NCBI GenBank assembly: GCA_027328625.1
Contig: DAHVSZ010000004.1
Span: 1-38,085, forward strand
Length of the DNA stretch: 38,085 nucleotides
Direction: 5' to 3'
Origin: Candidatus Paracaedibacteraceae bacterium
GTDB lineage: Bacteria > Pseudomonadota > Alphaproteobacteria > Paracaedibacterales > CAIULA01
The position numbers and the translations under genes are program-made. Positions 22,370-30,880 of the stretch are shown here, piece after piece (the first letter of the stretch is position 1; each line of letters opens with the position of its first letter). The notes beneath the pieces are model-generated. The model did no database searches and had not been told where the DNA came from. It saw only the letters and a list, made by a program, of their open reading frames with translations.

Positions 22370-24559
22370 TTATCCTGATTTTTGGCGTTTCCATCTGAAG
22401 AGAATAGCAAAGATTGAACCAAACAACAACGTCCAAGGCACCAGCCATAAAGGAATTGTATGTAATTTTAAAGAAGGTTGTCTTACTATACTTTCTCCAT
22501 ATTGTGCTATGAAATTTTGGATGATTATTTCTTCAGATTTTCCTGATTCGAGCGACTTTAGAATTTCTTGTTTCATAAAGATTGCTTGATCACTTTGTGA
22601 ATCCTCAAGTGTTTGCCCGCTGCATACCGGGCAAATGATTTTCTTATAAATTGAAAGTGCAGTTTGGTGGATATCAGATGCATAAGAGGTATTTGCTAAA
22701 AGCATTGCTAAAAAACAAATTGTTATTTTAGAAAAACGGTTAATGACTCCTAAAATTCCACCTATAACCATTAGAATAACGCCAATCCATAAGAAATTTA
22801 TAAAGGGTTTGTAATAAATTTTAAGCTCTATCGTCTCATTTAAATCATCAATAAGTGCCGTATAGATATGTGAAAAGAAAGTGGAATAAATTGCTGTTTC
22901 ATTGTGAATAATTTTTTGTGTTTCGTAATACCGTTTTTCAGGAATTAGCTGTGTTACAATTTTTCCAGATTGAGAAAGATTTAAAATAGCTTGATGCGCC
23001 TTATAATTGGGGCCCTCTTTTGTTTGCAAGTTTTCAAATGTAACTTGGTAATTTGCAATGTTGAATGACTCGCCTTTTTTAAGAAAAATGTGCTGCTCTA
23101 TTTCTCCATAAACTGCACACACCATACCAAGAACACATAAGCCTAAGCCAAAATGTGCCAAAATCATGGATAAAATTTTTAAGTTAATTAAATGTGACTT
23201 AAGATAAAGAATGCTGCTTGCCATCAGCCAAATAGATAACCCTGTGGCAGAAAATGTAAGAAGTGAAGGAGTAGGTAATACCCACCAACACAATAGAATC
23301 GATAGAATTGCAATACTGAAAACAGGTAAAAGTTTTTCAAAAATAGGTAACAAGGAACGTTTTTCATAACCCATCCAAATAGCTATTCCCATCAATCCTA
23401 ATAACGGCAACATTGTTGGTATAAAAGTTGTCTGAAAATAAGGAGTGCCAATTGTAATACTTTGCCCAAAATAAGAGAGGATTAGAGGATATAGAATGGC
23501 TAAAAGAATTGTTGCTGCCCCACAAAGCAAAAACACGTTGTTCAGAACAATCATACCAGGACGTGACCAAGGAGAAGAAATGAAGCGTGTTTGAAAAGTA
23601 GACCATCTCCACATCCATAAAATTATTGATGGCAGAGTAAATGTACCTAAAAGAATGAGCAATAACACACCTCGTTCAGGATCAACGGCAAAGCTGTGGA
23701 CTGAAGTTAAAAGACCAGAGCGGACAAAAAACAAAGAAAATAGACACAAAGAAAAAGTGAGAATGCCTAGTAACAGAGAAGTTCGAATCAATATTTGTTG
23801 CTTCTCTGTACAAATAATGCTGTGCAAAAAAGCGGTTGCTGTAAGCCAAGGAAGAAGGGCAGCGTTTTCAACTGGATCCCAAAACCAAAATCCACCCCAT
23901 CCCAATTCATAATAAGCCCAAAAACTCCCCAAAGCTAAACCTGCCGTCATAAAACTCCAAGCGTTAAGCATCGTAAAACGAAGAATTTGAGTATGGCTGT
24001 TTGTTAGACTTCCTTGAAGTAAAGCAACGATACTAAGCGCAAATGGCACGCTACAACCAACATAACCTATATAGAGAATCGGTGGATGAATAGCCAAGCT
24101 TGGATCTTGTAACAGTGGGTTAAGATCATTCCCCTCTAATAAAGGTGTTTCTAAAGTGGCAAAAGGGTCGCTAGCAATAAGGATAAAAATAAGAAATCCC
24201 AAAGTTATTGAAGTTAAAATACGAACACTAGGTTCTTTAAGATTCTTAGGAAGAAAGTGGGAAGAAACACTTGTGTAAAAACCTAAGATTAACACCCAAA
24301 GTAACATCGATCCTTCATGATTGCCCCAGACACCGCTGATTTTGTAGAGAAGGGGTTTCGATGTATGAGAGTGCTGCACAACATTTAGGTATGAAAAATC
24401 CGATGTCATATGGGCCCACATCAGGATTCCAAAGGATGTTGCTATCCAAAGAAAAATAACATGAGATATTATAGGTCTAAATTTTTTTGTGAGAATAGGG
24501 ATTATACAAAGAAATGAGGCTATCGACAGGCAGGCTTGACCGAATAAGGCAGAGGTCAT
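22370..24559 (-). CDS. ccmF: Cytochrome c maturation fusion: CcmF heme lyase + CcmH thiol-reductase domain
   Basis: A 729-residue single frame. Residues 1 to ~605 are CcmF, the membrane protein that attaches heme to apocytochrome c: TSDFSYLNVVQHSHTS, ISGVWGNHEGSMLLW, and the WWD heme-handling segment ELGWGGFWFWDPVENA (about 214-232). The part ends in the usual KIYYKPFINFLWIGVILMV helix. Then a second signal-like helix (CFLAMLLANTSYA) leads into a CcmH domain with CPVC at 643-646, TLEDSQSDQA, and a C-terminal membrane anchor. CcmH holds apocytochrome thiols reduced and is normally a separate gene, usually after ccmG, which is missing here. Its start overlaps ccmE (ATGA). Confidence 0.93.
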   Translation of the reverse strand: MTSALFGQACLSIASFLCIIPILTKKFRPIISHVIFLWIATSFGILMWAHMTSDFSYLNVVQHSHTSKPLLYKISGVWGNHEGSMLLWVLILGFYTSVSSHFLPKNLKEPSVRILTSITLGFLIFILIASDPFATLETPLLEGNDLNPLLQDPSLAIHPPILYIGYVGCSVPFALSIVALLQGSLTNSHTQILRFTMLNAWSFMTAGLALGSFWAYYELGWGGFWFWDPVENAALLPWLTATAFLHSIICTEKQQILIRTSLLLGILTFSLCLFSLFFVRSGLLTSVHSFAVDPERGVLLLILLGTFTLPSIILWMWRWSTFQTRFISSPWSRPGMIVLNNVFLLCGAATILLAILYPLILSYFGQSITIGTPYFQTTFIPTMLPLLGLMGIAIWMGYEKRSLLPIFEKLLPVFSIAILSILLCWWVLPTPSLLTFSATGLSIWLMASSILYLKSHLINLKILSMILAHFGLGLCVLGMVCAVYGEIEQHIFLKKGESFNIANYQVTFENLQTKEGPNYKAHQAILNLSQSGKIVTQLIPEKRYYETQKIIHNETAIYSTFFSHIYTALIDDLNETIELKIYYKPFINFLWIGVILMVIGGILGVINRFSKITICFLAMLLANTSYASDIHQTALSIYKKIICPVCSGQTLEDSQSDQAIFMKQEILKSLESGKSEEIIIQNFIAQYGESIVRQPSLKLHTIPLWLVPWTLLFGSIFAILFRWKRQKSG

Positions 24560-25158
24560 ATCGAAAGATCCGCTCTTGTTATTTTCATGAAGGCGGGAAC
24601 CATGTGTCCGTCATTGCGAGGAACGTAGTGACGTGGCAATCTAGAAAGAATGCAACTGGATCGCCACAGCCCTTTGGGCTTCGCGATGACGATAGCTTTC
24701 GTTGATGAGCTTTTTACAGTTTCACCCTGCCATAAATTTCTCTCTTTTAATTTATCAGCAACTTCTTTAGGCATATAGTTTTCATCATGTTTGGCTAAGA
24801 TTCGTGATGCTTTAAAAATACCGTTGGCTTCAAAATTTCCTTCAGCGACAACGCCTTGATCTTCACGGAAAAGATCAGGGACAACTCCTTGATAAATGAC
24901 ATGAATTGAATGCTTGTAGTCGGTAATTTTAAAAGTAATCGTATCTTTGTCTTTAATCAGACTTTGCTTTTCAACCTTACCTCCTAAACGAATCATTTTA
25001 GAGCCAGAGTATTCTTTTTGTTTTTCGATCCATTCACTGGGGGTTAGAAAAAAGACCACGTTTTCTTTAAGTGCGCCCAGAATAATGAGCGCAACACCTG
25101 CTGTACACATTAAAAGAGCGATGATATACCAGCTACGTTGTTGTGCTTTTGGTTTCAT
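24556..25158 (-). CDS. ccmE: Heme chaperone CcmE with repeat-encoded C-terminal tail
   Basis: Periplasmic, membrane-anchored carrier that binds heme covalently through a His and passes it to CcmF. One N-terminal membrane helix (about 10-30), then the OB-fold, with the heme-binding motif ILAKHDENYMP containing His124. The normal protein should stop near residue 150-155 (E. coli CcmE 159). Here residues ~156-184 (IVIAKPKGLWRSSCILSRLP then RHYVPRNDG) are encoded by a family A palindromic repeat (24609-24691), and 16 more residues follow before the stop. The tail is basic and unrelated to CcmE. The ORF overlaps the start of ccmF by four bases. Confidence 0.95.
   Translation of the reverse strand: MKPKAQQRSWYIIALLMCTAGVALIILGALKENVVFFLTPSEWIEKQKEYSGSKMIRLGGKVEKQSLIKDKDTITFKITDYKHSIHVIYQGVVPDLFREDQGVVAEGNFEANGIFKASRILAKHDENYMPKEVADKLKERNLWQGETVKSSSTKAIVIAKPKGLWRSSCILSRLPRHYVPRNDGHMVPAFMKITRADLSI
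24609..24691. repeat. Palindromic repeat (family A, copy 2) inside ccmE
   Basis: 83 bases, CGTCATTGCGAGGAACGTAG ... GGGCTTCGCGATGACG, very similar to 7427-7510. It lies wholly inside the 3' part of ccmE and is read through in frame. Confidence 0.9.
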
Positions 25159-25178
25159 TTATTTGTGTTATCTTTCTC

Positions 25179-25276
25179 CTGGATCCCCGCCTGCGCGGGG
25201 ATGACAATGTAGCAGTTTGGATGTGACGATAAATGAGGATTTGAAAGCTGTCATCCCCGCGCAGGCGGGGATCCAG
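25179..25276. repeat. Perfect 28-base inverted repeat (family C)
   Basis: Left arm 25179-25206 (CTGGATCCCCGCCTGCGCGG then GGATGACA) and right arm 25249-25276 are exact reverse complements, separated by 42 bases. The right arm ends at the base before the GIY-YIG stop codon, and the left arm lies ~20 bases beyond the ccmE start. A diverged single arm is found at 25573-25600 inside rnr, so arms of this element flank the GIY-YIG gene. Confidence 0.9.
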
Positions 25277-25564
25277 TTAAAATAATGATTCATACAAATC
25301 ATTCCATGCGGGGTTCTTTTCTTCAATAATACGAATTCTCCATGCTCTATTCCAATTCTTAATATGTTTTTCTCTTTTGATTGCTTCTTCAATAGAGTCA
25401 AACACTTCAAAATAAACCAATTTATGAACGTCATATTTCTTTGTAAAACCATCCGCTATTTTATTTTTATGTTCATAAATACGTCTAATTAAATCATTTG
25501 TAACGCCAGTATATAAAGTTCCATTTTTTTGGGAACAAATAATATAAACATAGTATCCAGGCAT
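25277..25564 (-). CDS. GIY-YIG domain protein (small endonuclease-like, UPF0213/YhbQ type)
   Basis: A 95-residue single-domain protein: YVYI at 5-8, LYTGVTNDLIRRIYEHK at 17-33 (Tyr18, Arg27, Glu31 region), then LVYFEVFDSIEEAIKREKHI and KNW. This is the stand-alone GIY-YIG nuclease family widespread in bacteria; the cellular role is poorly known (DNA repair or mobile-DNA-related nuclease activity has been suggested). Its ATG follows the rnr TAG with no gap, and its stop abuts one arm of the perfect inverted repeat. It is thus bracketed by family C repeat arms (25249-25276 and 25573-25600), which raises the possibility that gene and repeats moved together. Confidence 0.9.
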   Translation of the reverse strand: MPGYYVYIICSQKNGTLYTGVTNDLIRRIYEHKNKIADGFTKKYDVHKLVYFEVFDSIEEAIKREKHIKNWNRAWRIRIIEEKNPAWNDLYESLF

Positions 25565-27736
25565 CTAATTTCCTGGATCCCTGTCAGAGCTGGGATGACG
25601 TAGAGGAGATTCTGCTTTTGTTCTTTTTCTCTTCTCACGTTTTTTTCTTCTTTTTTCCAAGATTCTATCTCGATGAAATAACCCTAATTCGGGATTGGAA
25701 ACGCCTTTTTTTGTTCTTGAAGGTCTATCAGGATGAATTAAACGCTTATCTTTTTCAGAGACATTTTTTCTTTTTTTGCTCACCTCTTCTTCAAGTGAGA
25801 AAGCAATTGAGCAAGTGATTGAATCGGCTGCTTCTAACAAAACAGTAACAGGTTGTCCAAGTTGATAAACTCTCTTTGTGCGAGAACCAATATAACGATG
25901 AAGGTTTATATCAAAAATGTAATAATCTCCTGGGAGACGGCTTTTGGGGACAAATCCTTGTGCTCCATTATCATCTAGGCCAATAAAGAGTCCGGCACTA
26001 CTAACACCAACGATACTTCCTTGGAAAGATTTTCCAACTTCTTTCTCTAAATAAGATGCAAGATAGCGATCCATCACTTCACGTTCAGCAGTGGCAGCAA
26101 CACGTTCAGTTGCTGAAATATGGTCACCAATCATCTCTAAAACTTCTAAAGGTAGCATTGATTGGCCACCCTCACCCAACTCTAAGGCTTCTATTAAAGC
26201 ACGATGGACAACCAAATCAGAGTAACGCCGAATGGGTGAGGTGAAGTGACAGTATTGGGCTAAACTTAAACCAAAATGTCCGATATTTTGAGGTGCGTAA
26301 CGGGCTTGAGCTTGGGATCGTAAAACCAAATCATTGATAAGTCGCATATAGGGAGATTCAACAGAATTAGTGAGAATTTGATTAAATTGAAGTGGTGAAA
26401 AACTCTGAGCTTTAGGGACAGATATTTTAAATGACTTTAAAAGCATTCTAAGGTTTTCAACGCGTGCAGCATCTGGTGTATCATGAATTCTAAAAAGTGT
26501 TGGCCAATTTTTCACAAGTAAAGTTTTAGCAGCAGCTACGTTTGCTGCGATCATCATTTCTTCAATTAATTGGTGACTGTCTAGTCTTTCTCTTGGAACG
26601 ATATTCTTAATAAATCCCCGTTCATCAAATGCAACTCGGCGTTCGGGAATGTTTAAATCTAATGTGCCGCGTTTGTGACGTGCTTTTAAAAGTGTTTTAT
26701 ACGCGCCATACAAAGGTTTAATGACATCTTCATAAATAGGTTTGGTAACTTCATCAAGAGTCCCATTAATGGCATTTTGTACTTGTGTATAGGTGAGTCT
26801 TGCACAAGATCTCATTAAGCCACGCTTAAATCGATGTGATTTGATCTTACCTTGATTGTCGATAATCATTTCAACAGCAAGGCAGGCTCTGTCTTCATGC
26901 GGCTTTAATGAACAAAGTTCATTGGATAAAGCTTCGGGAAGCATAGGAACAACTCGATCCGGAAAATAAACAGAATTACCTCTTAAATAGGCTTCTCTAT
27001 CTAATGCATCAGCGGGTCGCACATAATAAGCAACGTCAGCAATAGCAACGATAATTCGCCATCCACCCACATTACGTGGATCCGAATCTGGTTGCGCCCA
27101 TACCGCATCATCAAAATCGCGCGCATCTTCACCGTCAATGGTGACCAGAGGAATATTTCTTAAATCATTACGTTTTCCAAGAGGAGGGACATTACCACTT
27201 GATGCCAGACTTAAAGCATCTTGATTAAAGTTATAAGGGAGCCGATGCGCATAAATAGCCATCAAACTAAAAACTTTTGGATCATGAATTGAGCCTAATT
27301 TGACGTCAATATGAACCTTTCCTCCTTTTAGATGATAAAGAACAACATCTCCTTCAATGAGGTTATGCATACCATCATTTTGGTAAGATACACCTGGAAA
27401 AGAATCTTTTCTATGACAGGGGACTAATTTTCCACCACTGCGTCTTTGTTGAAAAAGACCCAGATGAAATTCCGTTTCATCTTTTCTGTAACGAAATTTT
27501 CCTTTGTCAGTTTCTTTATTGTCACTGATATTGTGTTTTTTTCTAAGCTTAGATCCATAGCCTTCTTCTTTTAATTCTGCAAGGATATGCTTAAGCAATC
27601 GACGACGCGCTCCCTTAACTCCTAAAACTTTAGCAATTTCATGTTTCGTGACTAAATGATGGCTGTTTGTGATTAGTTTTAAAACGGCTTCTTTTAGTTC
27701 TTCTTCGGTAGTGTCTTTTATAACGTCGTGGCTCAT
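25565..27736 (-). CDS. rnr: Ribonuclease R
   Basis: Processive 3'-5' exoribonuclease of the RNB family that degrades structured RNA and acts in rRNA/tmRNA quality control. 723 residues. N-terminal winged-helix-like region (about 10-60, KHEIAKVLGVKGARRRLLKH), then cold-shock domains, then the RNB core with DGEDARDFDD at 201-210 (Asp201, 207, 209, 210 as the metal-binding set), HFTSPIRRYSDLVVHR, and an S1 domain (about 565-650). The tail is strongly basic (KKRK ... EKRRKKREKRKR). The last ~11 residues (RHPSSDRDPGN) are encoded by a family C repeat arm at 25573-25600. The stop is adjacent to the GIY-YIG start. Confidence 0.96.
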   Translation of the reverse strand: MSHDVIKDTTEEELKEAVLKLITNSHHLVTKHEIAKVLGVKGARRRLLKHILAELKEEGYGSKLRKKHNISDNKETDKGKFRYRKDETEFHLGLFQQRRSGGKLVPCHRKDSFPGVSYQNDGMHNLIEGDVVLYHLKGGKVHIDVKLGSIHDPKVFSLMAIYAHRLPYNFNQDALSLASSGNVPPLGKRNDLRNIPLVTIDGEDARDFDDAVWAQPDSDPRNVGGWRIIVAIADVAYYVRPADALDREAYLRGNSVYFPDRVVPMLPEALSNELCSLKPHEDRACLAVEMIIDNQGKIKSHRFKRGLMRSCARLTYTQVQNAINGTLDEVTKPIYEDVIKPLYGAYKTLLKARHKRGTLDLNIPERRVAFDERGFIKNIVPRERLDSHQLIEEMMIAANVAAAKTLLVKNWPTLFRIHDTPDAARVENLRMLLKSFKISVPKAQSFSPLQFNQILTNSVESPYMRLINDLVLRSQAQARYAPQNIGHFGLSLAQYCHFTSPIRRYSDLVVHRALIEALELGEGGQSMLPLEVLEMIGDHISATERVAATAEREVMDRYLASYLEKEVGKSFQGSIVGVSSAGLFIGLDDNGAQGFVPKSRLPGDYYIFDINLHRYIGSRTKRVYQLGQPVTVLLEAADSITCSIAFSLEEEVSKKRKNVSEKDKRLIHPDRPSRTKKGVSNPELGLFHRDRILEKRRKKREKRKRTKAESPLRHPSSDRDPGN
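25573..25600. repeat. Single arm of the family C repeat, coding the rnr C-terminus
   Basis: CTGGATCCC ... GGGATGACG has the same ends and length as the 28-base arms at 25179-25206 and 25249-25276, with a different middle. It is translated in frame as the end of RNase R. Confidence 0.75.
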
Positions 27737-27901
27737 GCCAGCCTTACTGTGTCTTTAGTTGTTCAATCCCAACGTATCATACATCGGAAAAATCAACAAA
27801 TGATGCACTTAATTTCTATACTCTTACATAAAAAAACTCCTTAACAAAAACTATTTTTTCAGTAAGAATCCCTTTAACAGATTCGCTTATTAAATAATAT
27901 T

Positions 27902-28615
27902 GTGAAATTCGCTCACTTTCTAAAACCTGTTCCTCTTTTGCATTTTTGCAAAATCATAATGCCATTTGCTTGGTTTATAACATTTATAGCCTTAACGATT
28001 GGAACAATTTGGGGGCTATTTTATTCGCCGGCTGATTACCAGCAAGGCGAGATAGTTCGGATTATGTATGTTCATGTTCCAGCATCTTGGTGGGCTTTAG
28101 GTATATATTCTTTTTGTGCTTTGATTTCAATTGTTGGGTTAATCGGCCGGCTGCCTATGTGTTTTTTAATTGCCAAAGCTTTTGCTCCTATTGGTGCTGC
28201 ATTTACTGTTATTAGTTTGGTAACAGGCTCTATCTGGGGAAAACCAACATGGGGAGTATGGTGGGTATGGGATGCCAGGCTTACATCCATGTTGATACTT
28301 TTGTTTCTGTATATTGGATATTTAAACTTTGCTCATAATGCACGTCAGGAGAAAACTTTATATGCTGCTTCTGTTTTCTTAATAATAGGAGCAATAAATA
28401 TTCCCATCATTAAATGGTCAGTGAACTGGTGGTATACATTGCATCAACCAGCTAGCCTCATGCGATTTGATAAACCAGCCATTCATCATAGTATGTTGTG
28501 GCCTTTGTTGATTATGGCTTTAGGGTTTGGCACTTATACTTTGGCACTTGGATGTTGGCGCCTTACCACAATTATTCTTGAACGTCAGAAAGAAAGAGAA
28601 GCTTTACTGCTATGA
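27902..28615 (+). CDS. ccmC: Heme exporter / handling protein CcmC
   Basis: Inner-membrane protein that loads heme onto CcmE in System I cytochrome c maturation. 237 residues with six hydrophobic segments. The tryptophan-rich WWD motif GKPTWGVWWVWDARLTS and the flanking family segments (IMYVHVPASWWALGIY; INIPIIKWSVNWWYTLHQPAS) are intact. The best start is a GTG at 27902. Its end overlaps the ATG of ccmD (ATGA). CcmA and CcmB, normally upstream, are absent; rnr lies divergently on the other side. Confidence 0.95.
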   Translation: MKFAHFLKPVPLLHFCKIIMPFAWFITFIALTIGTIWGLFYSPADYQQGEIVRIMYVHVPASWWALGIYSFCALISIVGLIGRLPMCFLIAKAFAPIGAAFTVISLVTGSIWGKPTWGVWWVWDARLTSMLILLFLYIGYLNFAHNARQEKTLYAASVFLIIGAINIPIIKWSVNWWYTLHQPASLMRFDKPAIHHSMLWPLLIMALGFGTYTLALGCWRLTTIILERQKEREALLL

Positions 28616-28716
28616 ATATCTGGAATTGTATTGTTAGTGCTTATGGAGTAACAGCCTTTTTTTTGTTTGCAATGGTCATCGTAACTTATTGGCAGAGTAA
28701 AAAGGTGAAACGTTAA
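28612..28716 (+). CDS. ccmD: Heme exporter protein CcmD
   Basis: A 34-residue frame starting at the ATG that overlaps the ccmC stop. It has a short polar/aromatic N-terminus (WNCIVSAYGVTA), one membrane helix (FFLFAMVIVTYW) and a basic cytoplasmic tail (QSKKVKR). This is the standard CcmD layout and position: small single-span protein right after CcmC, helping release holo-CcmE. The overlap, the size and the AYG motif make this a confident call despite the length. Confidence 0.85.
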   Translation: MNIWNCIVSAYGVTAFFLFAMVIVTYWQSKKVKR

Positions 28717-28823
28717 TTTTAGCTGGTTTTTTGAAATTTTCTTAGATATACTGAAGATGTTTTATGAAAAAGAGCATTACAAATGAGTTTTATCAGTTTT
28801 CTAAAATCTTTCTCTTTCCGAAA

Positions 28824-28839
28824 GGCTCGCTAGCGAGCC
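28824..28839. promoter_or_regulatory. 16-base perfect palindrome between ccmD and the transporter
   Basis: GGCTCGCTAGCGAGCC, fully self-complementary, in a 200-base AT-rich gap. It is 78 bases before the transporter ATG. It could be an operator, a transcript-end hairpin after ccmCD (no T-run follows), or the stub of a palindromic repeat (GGCTCG also occurs in family A copy 3). Confidence 0.45.
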
Positions 28840-28917
28840 ATAACATCCTCATTACGCATATATTTTACTTTTCCGCCCACTTTTTAAATAGAAATTTGTA
28901 ATTGAGGATTAAAAAAA

Positions 28918-30222
28918 ATGTCACGTAAAATTGGTTTTTGGTCCGTATTTGCGCTTGTTACAGGCAGCCAAATTGGATCAGGCGTATTTATGCTCCCGGC
29001 GAGCTTAGCGCCATTTGGAATATTAAGTTTATCAGGTTGGATTATATCAGGTTTTGGAGCTGTTGCTCTTGCTCTTGTTTTTGCGTCATTGTGCTCACGT
29101 TTTCCAAAAACAGGTGGCCCGCATGCTTATGTAAAAGAAGTATTTGGATCAGCAGCAGCATTTTTCACAGGTTGGACTTATTGGACAATTTCATGGGTTA
29201 GTACAACAGCTGTTATCGTTGCAACGATTGGATATTTGACACCTCTGATTGGTCATTATACATCAAATGTGTATCTTGTTCTTGAGGTGCTTCTTTTAAT
29301 CACAATCACAGGTGTAAACCTTAAGGGGATAACTGCGGCAGGGCGGGCCGAATTTGTCTTAACGTTCCTTAAGTTTGTGCCATTGTTGATTCTGCCTATT
29401 GTGGCTATGTTCTATTTTGATATAGACAACTTTGTCACTGCAGAAAGTGTAAAAAGTTCTTCAACATCTCATTCTTTGGCCCAAGTCACATTGCTCACTT
29501 TATGGGGATTTATTGGCTTGGAGTCGGCAACGACTCCAGCTGGATCTGTTGAAAATCCCTCTAAAACAATTCCACGTGCCATTGTTCTGGGTACAGTTTG
29601 CGTGGCTCTTCTCTATTTTATCAATAGCATTGGTATTATGGGATTAATCCCTGGTGATATTTTGATGCATTCCAAAGCACCTTATGTTGATGTAGCACAA
29701 TGTCTTTTTTCAGGTCATTGGCACTTGGTTATATCTGTAATTGCTGCTATTGCTTGTATTGGTACACTGAATGCATGGGTTTTGTCTTCTGGTCAAATTG
29801 CTTTAGGATTAGCTGAAGATAAACTTATACCTAGTATTTTTGCTGAAAAAAACGATAATGATGCCCCGCTTTGGGCGCTTTTAGCAAGTAGTGTTGGAAT
29901 CGTGCCTTTATTGATTTTAACGGCTAATGATAGTTTGGCAGGGCAAATCACTTCAATCATTGATTTCTCAGTTGTGGCATTTCTATTTGTTTATTTGATT
30001 TGTGGAATCAGTTTTTTTAAATTAATGATTCAAAAAAGTGAGCTTAGCTATTTCCCATTGGCTTATGGATTAATTGCTTGTGGTTTTTGTTGTTGGGTAA
30101 TTTATGAAACTCCTTTGAAGACTTTATTGATTGCAGGAATGTTTACGGTGAGTGGTTTGCCTGTTTATCTATGGAGAAGACATAAGATACAAGGTACTGA
30201 TCAAGCTTTATATCAGATCTAG
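28918..30222 (+). CDS. APC-superfamily amino-acid/amine transporter, AdiC-like
   Basis: A 434-residue inner-membrane transporter with twelve hydrophobic segments. TM1 carries GSQIGSGVFMLPASLAPFG, the APC substrate-binding unwound helix. TM6 carries LWGFIGLESATTPAGSVENP, followed by PRAIVLG. Both match the basic amino-acid/polyamine antiporter branch (AdiC, PotE/CadB-like). Exchange of an amino acid for a related amine or another amino acid is the family's usual activity; the substrate cannot be read here. GAGGA precedes the ATG. No decarboxylase gene is adjacent, so an acid-resistance pair is not indicated; nutrient uptake is plausible for a host-dependent bacterium. Confidence 0.88.
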   Translation: MSRKIGFWSVFALVTGSQIGSGVFMLPASLAPFGILSLSGWIISGFGAVALALVFASLCSRFPKTGGPHAYVKEVFGSAAAFFTGWTYWTISWVSTTAVIVATIGYLTPLIGHYTSNVYLVLEVLLLITITGVNLKGITAAGRAEFVLTFLKFVPLLILPIVAMFYFDIDNFVTAESVKSSSTSHSLAQVTLLTLWGFIGLESATTPAGSVENPSKTIPRAIVLGTVCVALLYFINSIGIMGLIPGDILMHSKAPYVDVAQCLFSGHWHLVISVIAAIACIGTLNAWVLSSGQIALGLAEDKLIPSIFAEKNDNDAPLWALLASSVGIVPLLILTANDSLAGQITSIIDFSVVAFLFVYLICGISFFKLMIQKSELSYFPLAYGLIACGFCCWVIYETPLKTLLIAGMFTVSGLPVYLWRRHKIQGTDQALYQI

Positions 30223-30362
30223 AGTATGTTCTATTGATTTACTGAGATAAATTCCGAGAAAACTTTATTAACAAAAGCAGAATAAGTTTCTGTAAACTAT
30301 TTGTTAATATTTTTCATGTTAGCCTGACCTCAGAGTGGACGAATATGCTCCATGAGAGGTCA

Positions 30363-30833
30363 ATGATTAAGTTATATGAAAATAAAAAGGTAATTGCTTT
30401 AAGTTTTACACTTAGCCTATTTGCAATGAATGCTGAAGCAAAAAAATCATCAGATTTTGATGATGAGCAACCTATTGTTTGCCAAAATATTAATTACCAT
30501 TCAGCCTCAACGACAAACTCAAAAACAGCTATCGAAGATAGAGAAAGTAGTAAAACAGAGCAACAAATTCCAGCCTCTTTTTATGCTGGTGGTTTAAGTA
30601 AAGCAACAAGAGTTAATAGAACCAAGGTTGTTCCTACTCCCTATAGAGGCCTAACAGCTGTGTTAAAACAAGAGAAAAACGTATTATTGGATAGTACTCC
30701 AGGCGATGAAACAGATGAAACACAAACAACTTCTGAAGACGAAGAAGGAGTCTTCGAGACTATCGGATACACTCGCGAAATTCTAGGACGAGAAATAGCA
30801 ACTCCTGCTGATATATTTGTCGAAGTTGGCTAA
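30363..30833 (+). CDS. Exported protein of unknown function
   Basis: A 156-residue unknown. The ATG at 30363 is preferred over 30345 because GAGAGG precedes it and it starts a clean signal peptide (MIKLYENKKVIALSFTLSLF then AMNAEA). The mature part is polar, Ser/Thr/Glu/Lys-rich and probably disordered, containing IEDRESS early and an acidic stretch (DETDETQTTSEDEEG) late. No domain seen. It resembles in composition the other small exported proteins at 19-22 kb. Confidence 0.65.
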   Translation: MIKLYENKKVIALSFTLSLFAMNAEAKKSSDFDDEQPIVCQNINYHSASTTNSKTAIEDRESSKTEQQIPASFYAGGLSKATRVNRTKVVPTPYRGLTAVLKQEKNVLLDSTPGDETDETQTTSEDEEGVFETIGYTREILGREIATPADIFVEVG

Positions 30834-30880
30834 ATGATAGAATTAATCTAGTCTTGTAACTATTGTTAATTCAGTATAAA

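Noticed and set aside
24514-24705. 63-codon plus-strand frame over the family A repeat
   Set aside because: Produced by the palindromic repeat read on the opposite strand to ccmE.
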